Below, one piece after another: positions 1 through 11,767 of a DNA stretch of 34,286 nucleotides. The position numbers and the translations under genes are program-made. This stretch comes from Corinectria fuckeliana. Its lineage: Eukaryota > Ascomycota > Sordariomycetes > Hypocreales > Nectriaceae. Where the stretch lies: assembly GCA_019137255.1 (NCBI GenBank), contig WPDH01000079.1:1-34286 (forward strand), read 5' to 3'. Numbering within the stretch: position 1 is the stretch's first letter; each line of letters opens with the position of its first letter. The notes under the pieces were generated by a model. The model made no database searches. It was not told the origin of the DNA and saw nothing but the letters and a program-made list of their open reading frames with translations.

Positions 1-23
1 TAATAATAATAATAATAATAATA
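1..23. repeat. (TAA)n microsatellite
   Basis: Seven uninterrupted TAA units followed by a partial unit open the window. On the minus strand this reads (TTA)n. The repeat may continue beyond the window edge. It could be the tail of a retroelement, but nothing visible ties it to one. Confidence 0.9.
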
Positions 24-149
24 CTAGCTATAAGAGTAAGTTTCTTTACTATAAATCTGCTATATATTTAGGCTAATCTTATATAAGCTAAAAAAAAAAG
101 ATAGGCTAAGATAAAAGGTACTATTACTTTAAGAGAGAAGTCTACTACT

Positions 150-1020
150 TTAGAGGGAGTAGTATAAGCTATCTCTTATTTTGTGTATATTATACAGATA
201 GGTAAGAATAGTATAGTAAGTTTCTACTAAGACTAGGTAAATACTATAGCAGGTAGCTATATAACTTATACTTATATATATAAAACATATAAAGCTCTAC
301 TATTTACTATTATTACTACTACTTAAGCCTTAGTAAAGGCTCTCTAGTAAGAGAGGAGTACTAATAATATAAGTATAAGTTAGTTTTATAGTATATATAT
401 AAGCTAATAGTATATAAGAGGAGAAGCTTAAAGGGCTTAAAAATACAGCCTTTTAGGCAAAAAGTTAGGCTCTTAAGTGTGTATATATTATACCTATAGT
501 AATAACTATAAGCCTAATATCTAACTAGTTTAATATACTAGTTAGTAAGATTAACTATATTACTAAGATACTTAAGCGCCTTAAATATATTATAGTTTTA
601 GCTCTTACCTGTCTAAAAAGTATTTCTATTCTTATAGCAGTTAGGTTATTAGCCCCTAAGGGAACTAATAAGAAAGATAGTAATAGTAATAATAAGACTA
701 GTAAGGCTAGTAATAATACTACTACTAGTAAAAGTATAAAAAAGAGTAATATAGATATATAAGGTTAAATAGTAAGTAGTAAAAGTATAGGTTTAAGTTA
801 GGTTTATAAGTTAGTATTATAAGCTTAGAGGATTTTAATAGAAGGTTAGAGAATTTAATTAGGATTAGTAGCTATTATAATTAGGCTAGTTTTTTACTTT
901 TTATAGCTTTTTCTAAGTGTATTTTATACTTCTTATAAGAAGAGTAAAAAGCACTTAATATAGTAGTATACTATTCTTATTATAAGGCTAGAAACTTAAT
1001 TATAGTTACTATAAATTTAT
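150..1020 (+). pseudogene. RIP-degraded coding relic, unidentified
   Basis: One plus-strand frame stays coding-like from roughly 215 to 1,000, with breaks only at TAA or TAG. Between about 421 and 762 only three such codons occur in over 110 codons, far fewer than in neighbouring frames. The best stretch (about 565-760) is leucine-rich and then Ser/Asn/Thr/Lys-rich, for example LKRLKYIIVLALTCLKSIS followed by APKGTNKKDSNSN. I do not recognise the family. Its strand is opposite to the LINE on its right, so it is probably a fragment of another element, possibly a gag-like or linker region. Start and end are approximate because no ATG survives. Confidence 0.45.
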
Positions 1021-1149
1021 AAGGCTAGTTTATAGTATAAGATAATATATTAGCTTAGAAACTACTAGGTAAGTAGTTAAGTAGTTTTACACTTTAATAG
1101 TTAGAGCTTAAACTTATATTAGTTTTATAGTAAGTTTATTAGGTATTCT

Positions 1150-4100
1150 TATTATTTAGTATACTTAAAGTAAAAGATAATAATATATTTAGGTGTTTTT
1201 TTACTAGTCTTATATAAGTATTATAATAAAAACATATTAAGTATATACCTCTAAAAGAGAAAGCTTTTAAGACTAATTTTTCCTATTTATAATTATATAA
1301 GTATTAAGCTTTAATATTTATTAAGATCTTAATATAAGTATAATATTCTTTTATTATTAGCAGGAGGGTAAGCTTTAGCTAGTTTAAGTTAATTAGTCTT
1401 TTTATACTCTCTCACTTTATCTTAAAGTTAGGTTTACTATATAGTTTATTTAGAAAGAGTATAAGCTTTTATTACTACTAATATTAGTTTATACTTTTTA
1501 TAAAGAAGCTAGCTTTTAAGCTAATCTTTAACTTCTTACTATAATTACTATTATAGTTTTTACTACTACTTATAGTAAATCCACCTTAAAGCTATAATAG
1601 TAGTAGCCCTAATAAGCTAAGTAGTATTTTATCTCTTAGTGTAGTTATAAAATTAGGCAGCTAGTTTATTAAGATAGATATTAAGAGAGAGAATAGCTAG
1701 CTTTATCTCTAGTAGGTAAGCAGGTATAGCTTTATAAGCCCCTACTACTATATATAAGTTCTAAGTCTATTCTAATATAAGTACTTATATAATACCTTAA
1801 GGCTTACTACTAGGGGCTATTAGAGTATAATAAGCTCTTACACTATAGACTATAGTAAAACAGATAACTTATATATAAATTAATCTTACTTTTTTAAGGC
1901 TAACCTCTTATATACTTATAGTAATTATAGTAAGAGCCTAGTATTAATACTTAAGTTTTCTTTTAAGGTAGTTTATATATAAGCCTTATAATAGTTTATA
2001 ATAAAAGAAAAGTCTAAGAAACCTATAGGTTTAAGTAAGCTATACTATTAAGTCTCTAAGTTAGATTTATATCTAGTCTACTATATATTTATAAGTAAAG
2101 TAAAAAAGTTACACTTTATCTAGTTTCTAAGTTATACTATTTATTTAGGCCTAATTATTATATATTTCCTATATAGTCTTAAGCTAGGTTTAGGTCTTTT
2201 TTATATTATAGCTAAATACTAGTAGGTTTATATTATCTGTAAATCTAATAACTAATATCTTAAGAGTGTTATTAAGAGCTTTATAAAGACTAGAAATAAA
2301 AAGAATAAATAGAATAAGTAATAAAAGAGATTCTTAAGAGACTTTTACTTAAACTTTAATTAGGTTAGAGGTTTAGCTATTAAATTAGAGCTATACTATT
2401 TATAATATAAGATAGCTAGTAAGCTATACTAAGAGCTATTTAGAGAATCCTTTTAGTTATAAGATAGTAATAAGTTATTTATAGTTAATACTATTAAAAG
2501 CTCTTATAAAGTTAAGCTAAAAGAGAGAGGTAAGACTATATTAGGCTTATACTATATATACTACTTTAATAATTATAGCTAAAGCTAGCTTTATTAACTT
2601 TCTAAGCTTATTACTTATTTACCCTAAGAGTAGTAACCTCTTCTCTTTTACTATAGTTATAATATACTTACTAATAACTATTTTANNTTAGTCTTATTAG
2701 CTTTTAGGATAATTATAGTAATTATAATATAAAAGCGTATTAGAAAGTAACTAATAGTAAAGCTTATATTTACTATTTTAGTAATTATAAGAATAAGCAG
2801 GTTACTATATACTTTAAGAAATCCTATAGGAATTTTATTCTCTCTTAGAGCCTTTTATAACTTAATTTAGTATAAAGCTTTTTAGACCTCTTTAAGGTTT
2901 ATTATTAGGTATATATAGCCTAACTTAGGTTTAAATATCTTAAAAGGTAAAAGAGGGAGAAGATTAGAGTTATCTGCCTAAGGTTTAAGAAAGAATTTTC
3001 TTACTAAGGTCTTAGCTTTATCTATATAAAGTGTTACTAGCTTAAGTTAGTCTTAGTAGATAAGAGGTAAAAGCTGTAAAAAAGTTATAATAGTTTTACT
3101 ATATAGTCTAGCTTATCTTTTTATATTTTAAAATTATATTATATTATACTATAAAAGCTTAATTAGAAGTTTCCTTTAGAGGGCATACTATATATTCTAT
3201 ATATACTAATTTTATACTATATATACCTTAGAGTGTGTATATTAGTCTACTAGGTAGCTAGTTTATTAAGCTATATAGTATACTCACTTAAGTTTAAAAG
3301 TTACTTTAGCTATTTTACTATTTCACTAAGAGTTATAATAAGATCTAGGTTTTTTTTACTTTAAGGTTATATATTTTATAATTATAGTAAGTTACTTAAA
3401 AAGCTATTTAACTTTTATATTTAGAGCCTCTAAGGTGGTTATTATACTGCTAAATATATAATAAAGATAGATTACTACTTTATTAGCTGCTTTTTACTAG
3501 TAGGTTTTCTTCTAGTTAAATTTAGAGTCTAGCTTAAAAGCTGTCTTTTTATAAGTGTTTATAATATAAATATACTAAAAGATATAATTAGACTCTTCTA
3601 GGTTATAGTTAGTTTCTATATAAAAGGTATTAATAGTTTTAGTAGCCTAAGTAAGATCTAAGATGCTATTTTAGTAGCCTTAAGCTAACTTAGTAACTAT
3701 TTTATAAGAGGTAAAAAGGCTAATATAAAGTTATAACACCTTCTTTATAAGGCTATTACTATCTTAGTTTAAGTAGCTATAATAGTTCTAAAATAAGTAG
3801 TAAAAGTTAAAATCACCTATAAGAAGTATATAATTATTTAGGGTAGTACTAGTAAGAGCTTATAATATAAGCAAGTTATCTTTACTATTTAGAAGATTAT
3901 ATAAGATAATAATTTAGTATTAGGTTTTTATAAAGGTAATACTAACCTAGTCTTTTTCTGCTTATAATATTTACAACTTAGGCTTATACTATTTATTTAT
4001 ATAAACTATTATACACCTACTATAATAAACTATATAGTAGTTATAATATCTTAAGCAGGCTAGAACTCTTATCTTAAGGTTCTTATTTAGCTTAAAAAGC

Positions 4101-4230
4101 GTAATTATATTATATTCACTATAAGCTTATAATATAATATAGGTTAGGATAGCTTAATAATTAGTATTCTAATATAGTACTAGTATTAATTAGTAGTCTA
4201 AAAGGGGGATAATAATAGTAATAAAACTAA
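1150..4230 (-). pseudogene. LINE ORF2 relic: AP-endonuclease, reverse transcriptase, C-terminal domain
   Basis: Reading the minus strand from 4,230 down gives an AP-type endonuclease followed by a reverse transcriptase. IGDFNFYYLF near 3,798-3,820 corresponds to the GDFN-x-HHP-x-W motif. LDLT*AT near 3,650-3,670 and LEESNYIF just after it correspond to the conserved S-x-LDLT and SDH ends of the endonuclease. The RT has V*KALY*IKL*KALREN near 2,850-2,900 (KAPG motif), VS*ESLLLLILF near 2,310-2,350 (the P-x-GSPLSP-x-LF motif) and FTDN at 2,232-2,243, the FADD active site with its second Asp changed to Asn. A late PKYIIIFY near 1,160-1,200 fits the terminal zinc-like motif; RNase H should lie between but was not pinned down. 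The order and motifs fit fungal non-LTR elements of the Tad1 type; the clade is an inference. Two Ns fall inside the RT at 2,686-2,687. Confidence 0.85.
2686..2687. other. Ambiguous bases (NN)
   Basis: Two Ns lie inside the RT of the LINE, between the KAPG and FADD blocks. A reading-frame change is possible here. The other NN in this window marks a join that lost sequence, so this one may too. Confidence 0.95.
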
Positions 4231-4289
4231 GGTAATTATTAAAAGAGGGGATAGTATATAAGCAGCTTAGGCTTATATTAAGGCTAGGC

Positions 4290-5350
4290 TAGTAAATACT
4301 ATATATAATCTGTTTATTAAGCTAGAGGGCCTTTTAGGTTTTCTTAATAAGAACTAAATAAGCTAGGCTAATAATAAGAGTAATAAGAGTAAAAGCTCTT
4401 AAGTTAGAGGTTTAGTTACTATATATTCTTAAAAGCAGAGAGGTTTATCTAAGTATTTTTTCTTAGCTTAAGCCTAATATAAGGCTATAATAAGATAGTT
4501 ATAGCTCTAAGCTAAGTATTCACTCTTATAAAAGACATAGTTTAAGAGGATTTCTTTATATTTAGTTAGGTATTCTTCTCTATTAGTATATATAACACCT
4601 TTATAATATCTATAGGTTAGAGCTGATTTATAGTTTTAAGCTAAATATCTAAACTTAAAGTAGTTATAGTATTAAGTAGGTTAAAGCCTCTTATTAAAAG
4701 GCTTATAGTTATATAGTTATATATTAAGTAGTAAACTATTATTATATAAGCAGTTAGCCTTTTTAATAGAGCTAACATATAAGATAAGATTTGTTTTTAC
4801 TCTAAGGCTAAGTTAGCTAGTCTTTTACTTTTTAACTTAAAAGATCTTTAGTTAATTAGATCTATTAATTTTTTTAATAAGCTTATTAGTATTATTTAGA
4901 ATAGATATAAGTTAGATTTCTTTTACTATTACTATAAATATTAGAGGGGAGAGAGCTATACTATTACTAAAGGCTTTAGTAACTTAATCTTTAGTATAGA
5001 TAGCTTATATCTTATCTACTATATAAAATATAAAAATAGTATTACTACTTAACAGCTTTCTTACTATAATAACACTAGAGTTACTATAAGCCTAGTTTAT
5101 TATCTTAATAGTATCTTTTAAGGTTTAGCTATTAATATTAAAAAGTATATTTCTTATTTAGATTATAACTTTATATTTAACACAGCTTTAAGTTATTTAC
5201 TTTATATTTCCCTAGTTTAAAAGTATTAGGTTTTATACTATAATTAATATATAAGAGGGTTAGCCTCTCTTATAATCTAAAGGTATAATAAGAGCTATAT
5301 TAATAATAAAGGTAAGAGCTATAGTAATATTTATAGTAATTTAGTTCTTA
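4290..5350 (-). pseudogene. LINE ORF1 (gag-like) relic with CCHC zinc knuckle
   Basis: On the minus strand at 4,630-4,671 the frame YYNYFKFRYLA*NY has the exact spacing C-x2-C-x4-H-x4-C once each Tyr is read as RIP-changed Cys (TGY to TAY) or His (CAY to TAY). A second partial knuckle, LTYRYYKGVIYTNRE, follows directly, as in the multi-knuckle ORF1 of Tad1/I-like LINEs. ORF1 proteins bind the element RNA and form the retrotransposition particle. It lies just upstream of the endonuclease of ORF2 on the same strand, the normal LINE order. The N-terminal part up to about 5,350 is assigned by position only. Confidence 0.75.
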
Positions 5351-5395
5351 AGGGCTATTTTATAGTTATATATTATATTCTTTTTATGTAAAATA

Positions 5396-5430
5396 TAAAC
5401 TTATATCTTATATATAAATATATAAGTTTA
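5396..5430. repeat. Inverted repeat, 11-bp perfect arms
   Basis: TAAACTTATAT at 5,396-5,406 is the exact reverse complement of ATATAAGTTTA at 5,420-5,430, with a 13-bp loop. It sits in the gene-empty stretch about 5,350-5,940 upstream of the LINE. That stretch has a few surviving ATG and TGC words but no coding relic that I could follow. In DNA this AT-rich such a hairpin may be fortuitous. Confidence 0.5.
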
Positions 5431-5958
5431 GATAATATGCTAAACTTATTTAAGAGATATAATAAGAATAATTCTAGTGATAGTATTATATGCTTTATTT
5501 TCTAAGTTATCTACTAGTATTCTACTTAGTTTTATAGTAGGTTTATTATTTTTACTTAGTATATACTAGCTAATTTCTGTAAGAGGGTTATATTAACTTT
5601 AGTTAAGTTTATATACCTCTAAATTAATAGCTATTAGAAGTATATTAGTACTATTACTATAGTCCTAATATGCTATTATCCTTAGAGTAATATATATATA
5701 AGGATTTAAATTCTAGTGTTAGAATATATTTTAGAGGCAGATTAGAGCTATAGTAAGTAGAAACTAGGTAAGTAAGAAAAAATATTATTTTTATAACTTT
5801 TTAGTATTATATTAAGAAATTATAAGATAAATCTCTTTTTAAGTTTATCTTAAGTAGACTAAATAATATAAAAAACTCTTAGCTTTTTAGTATTTTTATT
5901 AATTATAAAAGAATTAACTACTTTCTTAATAGTAAGTTTTAATCTTATAATATATTTA

Positions 5959-8900
5959 TAATATATTACTAATTCTCTTTAAAATAACTAAAATCTTTTA
6001 ACTTTAAAATATCTTATTTTAGTCTTATTAATACCTAAAAAATCTAGTTATTATATTATATAAGATAATATTATATTTATATTATAATTTTATTATATTC
6101 TTTTAGTTTCTAAATAGCTAAAGTTATTAAGAACTAAGACTAGCTATTTAATCTTTATAAAAGGCTTAATAAAAGAATAAAAAAAGTAGCTTTAAAAGAT
6201 AGTAAGATTTAATTAATAATATATTTATAATAAATTAATAATATATTATAGCTCTAATACTATATATATTAAGCCTTTTTACTATTCTTATTAAGCTTTT
6301 TATTACTAAAGTTAGTCTTAGCTATATATTATTACTATAAGTATACTAAAGTAAAAATCTATTAGCACTTAAATTCTTAGTTTTAAAATTAGAATTATTT
6401 AAAGGTAACTAAAGCCTATTAGACCTTATAGTAATTATAATATAAGAGACTAAGTATATTAAATATAAAAAGAGATATTATCTTATAAGTTATTTTATAA
6501 TATATTAATAATATATTTATTATTAATTAATTAAGAATAGCTAAATATAAGTAATTTATAAAAACTATAAATATAGTTAAGTATATTTAAAAGTAGTTAG
6601 TAGTTAATTAGTAATATATTAATTTACCTTTTATTAGGTAAGAAAACAGGTATAATCTTTATCTAATTTATTAATATATTATTAATATATTATTAGAACC
6701 TTATAAGTATATTTTAAGGTATTATTAAATACTCTTATTTATAACTATATAATAGTTATTATTATATTACTATTTTATTTTACTTTAAGAAATTCTTATA
6801 TTAAATTAAGTATATTTTATCTAATATAACTATTCTTATTAATTAGACTAAAAAGCATTATATTACTATAAATTAAATAAATTATTAAAAGTAATATTAT
6901 AATAAGTTATTTAATTATAAATATATTAGTAATATATTACTAATATATTATAGATTTTATATATATTCTAAGTAGTTATAAATATATTATCTTAATAGGC
7001 TATATAGTAGCTTAAAAAATCTTTATACTTAAAGATCCTCTTATTTCTTATATTCTTCTAATATTATATAGTATTTATAATTATTTACTATCTTCTCTAA
7101 CTTAAATACTAATTTATATTCTTATCTAGCTATAAAATACTCTTAATTAGTAAGATTATATACCTAATATATTAAGTAAGTCTTTTTAATATATTATTAA
7201 TATATTACTAATAAAAGTTAGATATTTAGTTATAATCTCTTACTATTTAAAAAATATATAAGACTTTTAATTAGAATACTCTCTCTTAAGTTTATCTAAG
7301 TCTTATAAATTATAATAAGCTTTAGTATATTTTAAAGACTTATTAAAGTATTTACTTTCTACTAAGAGTATTATAACTTAAAGCTTATTATAAGTATCTT
7401 TCTTATTATTAGTATAATAACTAATAGGTAAGATTCTTTTATAATAGATTTATAATATATTATTAATATATTATAATATATTTAAATCTTTAAAAATAAT
7501 AAGGTTAATCTCTTAATTATTTTATTTTATTAAGAGTAAGTAGAGTTTTTTAGCTATTTAAACTTTACCTTTTTTTAAGTTAATATAAACTTTAAGTATA
7601 TTTTAAGTGATACTAAGCATAAGGTTATCTAGGTAGCTTATAACTAGAAAGCTAAGATTAGTAAGTTACTTTAAAATATATTTATAATATATTACTAATT
7701 AATTACTAGCTATCTCTCTTATTTAAGTAATTATTAACTTAGAGTCTACTAAGACTTATACTACTATATTTACTTATATATTCACTTATATAAAAGATAA
7801 GTTTTAGATTTTCTTTTACTAGTATTATATTTATAGTACTAAAATATAAGAGGTTATACTAGATTAAGACTAGTTATATATTAAAAGTATATATCTTATA
7901 ATATATTATAAATATATTACTAATATTAGTAAGCCTTAGTACTTATTTAAGCTAAGAGGTTAATTTAAAGTATAAGAATTATATATTATAAGCTATATAT
8001 TATATATACTTTTACTAAGTTTATTATAAGTATAGTATTAGTAAGAATCTATAATATATTATTAATATATTACTAATAAAAGTAAAGGAAATATATAACT
8101 TTATATAGAATTACTTATAAGATAAAAAAATAATATTTAATATAATATTAGCTCTAAGAGACTATAAATTATAAGATACCTACTATTAAACTTATAATCT
8201 TTTTTAAGCAGGTAATATTTCTATATAAACTCTTATAATATATTACTAATATATTATATATAGCTTTTCCTATCTTATATCACTAGGTTTAATATAAGTA
8301 AGATTTTATTATTATAGCTAGATTATATTTTAGCTACTCTTAAATAACTTAAAGTTAATAGAATAGTTATAAGAGATTTACTAATTATATTAAGTAATTA
8401 TATAAGGCTTCTTATTAAGTAAGTAGTTAATATAGTAGTATCTTAAAGGTTATTAAAGTGTAAGTAATAATTAATAACTTAATAATATATTACTAACTAT
8501 AATAGAAATAAGATATTTAACTTAAATAAGATTACTTAATAAGCTACTAGTACTAGTATAAGTATTTATCTTAGTTATAAAGATAATTTAGTTAAAAGGC
8601 GATTTTAATAGGATAACTAGTAAAAAAGTAAGAATTTTAATATATATTATTAATAATATATTACTAATATATTATAAGGTTATACTCTTAGTAAAGTACT
8701 TATAGTTAACTATAAGACTAGTATTAAAGTAACTTACTTACATATTAGTTAAAAGTAATAAGCTAGCTAAGAGCTGTATTAACTATATCTTCTTTTTTAT
8801 TAAACCTAGCAGCTTTATAGTATACTCTATTAAGATAGTTTATATTATTATCTAGTATATCTTAGTATATCTTCTATTTAATAATATATTAATAATAGCT

Positions 8901-10402
8901 TATCTCTCTTAGTAGTTAGTAAGCTACTTTAAGTATTATATAAAGTATAATAAAAAAGCTATAACTATAAGTTTAAATATTATGTTTTTAAAAGAAAATT
9001 ATAAAGATAGATCTTAAGAAGTAATAGCTAAAGTTATAAAAGCTAAAAATAGAAATAAGACTTAAAGGCGGATAATATATTATTTATAAATTATTATACT
9101 ATAATTTTTTTTTATTTAGATCTTTTACTCTTAACTATCTTAGCTATAACCTTCTTAGTCTTAACCTTTTTAGTTTTAGACTTTTTAGTCTTATACTTCT
9201 TATTATTATTAATATTAATAGCTTTATATAAATTAATATAGTAAGCTTAGACTATATAGTCTTAAGTAGTGTTAAAAGAGGGGCAGACTATAATATATTA
9301 TTAATAGATTATTAGTAAAAAAAATTTTTATACTTACTAGTAAGTGTGTTTATAATACTCTTTTTTATATAAGTATAGTAGGAATTCTTAGTCTAAATTC
9401 TAGCTACTAACTTTATTTTTTTACCTTAAGGCTGATAATATATTAGTAATATATTAATAATTATAATCTAAAAAAACTTATATCTTCTTTCTTATATTTA
9501 CTACTACTAGTCTTATAGTATAATATATTAAGGTTATTAATATTATAAATAACTATTATAAAAATAGTAGTAAAAGAGAGCTAAAAATTAATTAGTATAT
9601 AAGTTTAATAATATATTAATAATATATTATCTTAGACCTCTTATATAAGATAGTAGTCTAGTACTAGTTTAATTTACCTTTTAGCTAAGCTAAGTGCTTT
9701 ACCTAGTATTCTAAAAAAAATATAAGTAGCTAAAAGAGATAATATATTAATAATAACTTACTACTAGTATCTCTAATTTCCTATATAGTACTAGCCCTCT
9801 TATATATAATAAAAACTTTAAACTTATAAACTTTTTTAATATATATCTTAAGGTTTAAAAAGTAAGTAAACTAGTAGTCCTAGTAAAAAAGATTAATAAT
9901 ATATTATTAATATATTATTAAAAACTTATATTTTAGTATAGCCTCTTACTAGTTATTAGTATATAATAAAAAACCTTACCTAGTAGAAAAATAACTATAC
10001 TATCCTTCTAGTAAATAGTTAGCAGAAAGAAGATAATATATTATTAATATATTATAGTATAATAGTAGGCAGTTTTATAAGCTTAGAAGTAATTTATAAT
10101 ACTTTTACTACTTTTAGTAGGTTTACTATTATAATACTTAAGATACTATAAGTAGTTATTAAGTAAATACCTAGTTTACTAAGGTATAATACTTTATTAA
10201 TATATTATTAATAGGTATAAAAAGGGAAAAGAGATAATATATTATTAATTAATTACTATTAAGTATAATATAGTATAAAGAGAAGAGAGAGGATAATACT
10301 TTATTAATTAATTATTAGTATAGTAGGCAGGAGAGAAGAGAGAAGTAATTATAATATTAAAGAAAGAGAAATTTTTTATAAGTATAAGAGAGTAATATAT
10401 TA
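5959..10402. repeat. Interspersed array of the palindrome TAATATATTA (38 exact copies)
   Basis: By eye I count 38 exact copies of this 10-bp self-complementary word. Starts include 5959, 6239, 6498, 6612, 6672, 6683, 6930, 6941, 7165, 7187, 7198, 7453, 7464, 7685, 7899, 8052, 8063, 8236, 8247, 8483, 8654, 8665, 8882, 9073, 9291, 9436, 9447, 9521, 9609, 9620, 9740, 9897, 9908, 10034, 10045, 10198, 10235 and 10393. Eleven loci are tandem pairs whose starts are exactly 11 bp apart, separated by one base (C, T, G or A). Near-copies such as AAATATATTA add to several loci. Loci recur about every 130-280 bp, more closely toward the right. The spacers do not resemble each other by eye and I see no coding relic in them. 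Elsewhere I noticed the word only singly (1,043 and 33,527). Confidence 0.85.
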
Positions 10403-10410
10403 ATTAAGCT

Positions 10411-11100
10411 TAGCTAAGAGGTACTTTACTTTTTTCTAAATTTTAACTAATTATAATTATTAGACTACTTTTTAGGTTAACTTATAAAAAAACTACTTTA
10501 ACTCTTACTAGTATTACTACCTCTTAGGTTAGGTCTAAGGTTACCTCTTAGGTTATTTATATCCCCTAGTAAATAAGGTATTTCTTATATTACAGCCTTA
10601 GGTAGTAATATAGCAGCTAACTATCTTACTTAAGCTAGCATTCTAAGGTGAGCACACACTTTATATAATATATATACTTCTAAGTAGTGCCTATATAAAT
10701 AATTAATAAAGGTGAGGTTTTTAAGCTTATATATATACTTATAAAACCTGAAATATAGCTATAGATAGTAGTAGAGCTTTAGTTTTACAGCCTCTTATAA
10801 TTTTAGTATAGTAACTATAAAGTTTATAAAAGGTTTATAAATTAGCAAGTAAGTAAGAGGTTAAAAGGTGGTTTTATTTAGTAGCTAAGAGTGTGTATAT
10901 ATTAAAATATAGTAGGCAAATTTTCTACTAATTTAGTTACTATTATTTTAGCCTTAGTAAGCTTTAAGCTTAACTTTTATTTTTTAAGTATATAGCTTAA
11001 GTCTTATTAAGAGCTTAAATACTTTCTTTTAAGTTTTACTTACTAGTTTAAGTCTTAATAACTATTATAATAGTGCTAGTTAGTATATAAGAGTTTAATA
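10411..11100. other. Gene-empty stretch, moderately RIP-affected
   Basis: No element end, coding relic or repeat partner was found. Patches keep more CA and TG than the surroundings, for example AAGGTGAGCACACAC near 10,646 and words such as GTGTGTATATATT near 10,890, so this DNA may have been RIP-treated less or may have been unique. Confidence 0.4.
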
Positions 11101-11410
11101 TATATAAAGCTTAACTGCTAGTTAGTTACTACTTAAAGTGATTATCTTACTTAATCCTAAATAAAAAATAACACTTTTTCCCTATTTAATTTTAATCCTA
11201 CCTTTTATTACTTTTTATCTTATCTTACTAAGTTATTATAATAGCTCTTATTATTTATTCTTATTTCTATTAGCTAAATTACTTTTAAAAGTATTAAGTC
11301 TAATACTAAAAGGCAGTTTAAACTGTTTTATATCTTTTATAATTACTTAAGCTATATTCTTATTTATATATCCCTCTTTTTTAGCTAACAGCTTTAGTTA
11401 AGTAGTTAGT
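11100..11410 (-). pseudogene. RIP-degraded coding relic, unidentified
   Basis: One minus-strand frame reads coding-like from about 11,410 down to about 11,110 with few TAA/TAG. It is rich in Lys, Ile, Leu and Asn, for example KDIKQFKLPFSIRLNTF, then VIKGRIKIK. The pattern loosely recalls a transposase DNA-binding helix-turn-helix region, but I cannot support a family. No start survives. Confidence 0.3.
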
Positions 11411-11465
11411 TTACACTAACTATATTTTTTACTAATAAATTTAGAGGTTATAATAAGATAATAAG

Positions 11466-11501
11466 TTAGTATAACTAGGTTATAAGACCTAGTTATACTA
11501 A
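11466..11501. repeat. Perfect 15-bp inverted repeat with 6-bp loop
   Basis: TTAGTATAACTAGGT (11,466-11,480) and ACCTAGTTATACTAA (11,487-11,501) are exact reverse complements around TATAAG. The arms contain C and G, so this is less likely to be chance than the purely AT hairpins of this window. It may be a hairpin near the end of a transposon, a junction of two inverted termini, or a terminator-like structure. No flanking signature settles this. Confidence 0.6.
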
Positions 11502-11767
11502 TAAGCACCTTTTAGCTACTATTAGAGCTTAATACACTAGAGTAAGAAGCTAAAAAAGAGAAAAATAACTAAAAAAGATAAATAGTATTAAAAGAAAAGA
11601 GAAGATAAGACTTTAAAACTAATTTTACACCTAGCTTTAAATTCTTAAAAACTATTAAGTAATATTATCTTATTAGATTTTACACTTTTAGAATAGTAAA
11701 AGCCTTTTATTAAGAATATTAATAATAATTTTATAAATCTCTTTTACTTACTAAATAATATTAAATA

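Larger units (their letters stand above)
1150..5350 (-). mobile_element. Non-LTR retrotransposon (LINE, Tad1-like), near complete, RIP-inactivated
   Basis: ORF1 (knuckle at 4,630-4,671) and ORF2 (endonuclease near 3,800, RT FADD at 2,232, C terminus near 1,160) lie head to tail on the minus strand over about 4.2 kb. I could not find a target-site duplication or an unambiguous 3' tail, so both ends are soft. The 3' end must lie between about 1,150 and the plus-strand relic ending near 1,020, or run on to the (TAA)n tract at 1. The element is dead: the reading frames contain dozens of TAA/TAG and the RT active site is mutated. Confidence 0.8.

Noticed and set aside
5381..5700. Intact small genes suggested by the few surviving ATG codons
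   Set aside because: Every ATG is followed within a few codons by TAA or TAG and no frame is longer than expected by chance.
5959..10402. CRISPR-like array (repeats with unique spacers)
   Set aside because: The repeat is only 10-21 bp and purely AT, spacers vary from about 110 to 270 bp, and the genome context is eukaryotic.
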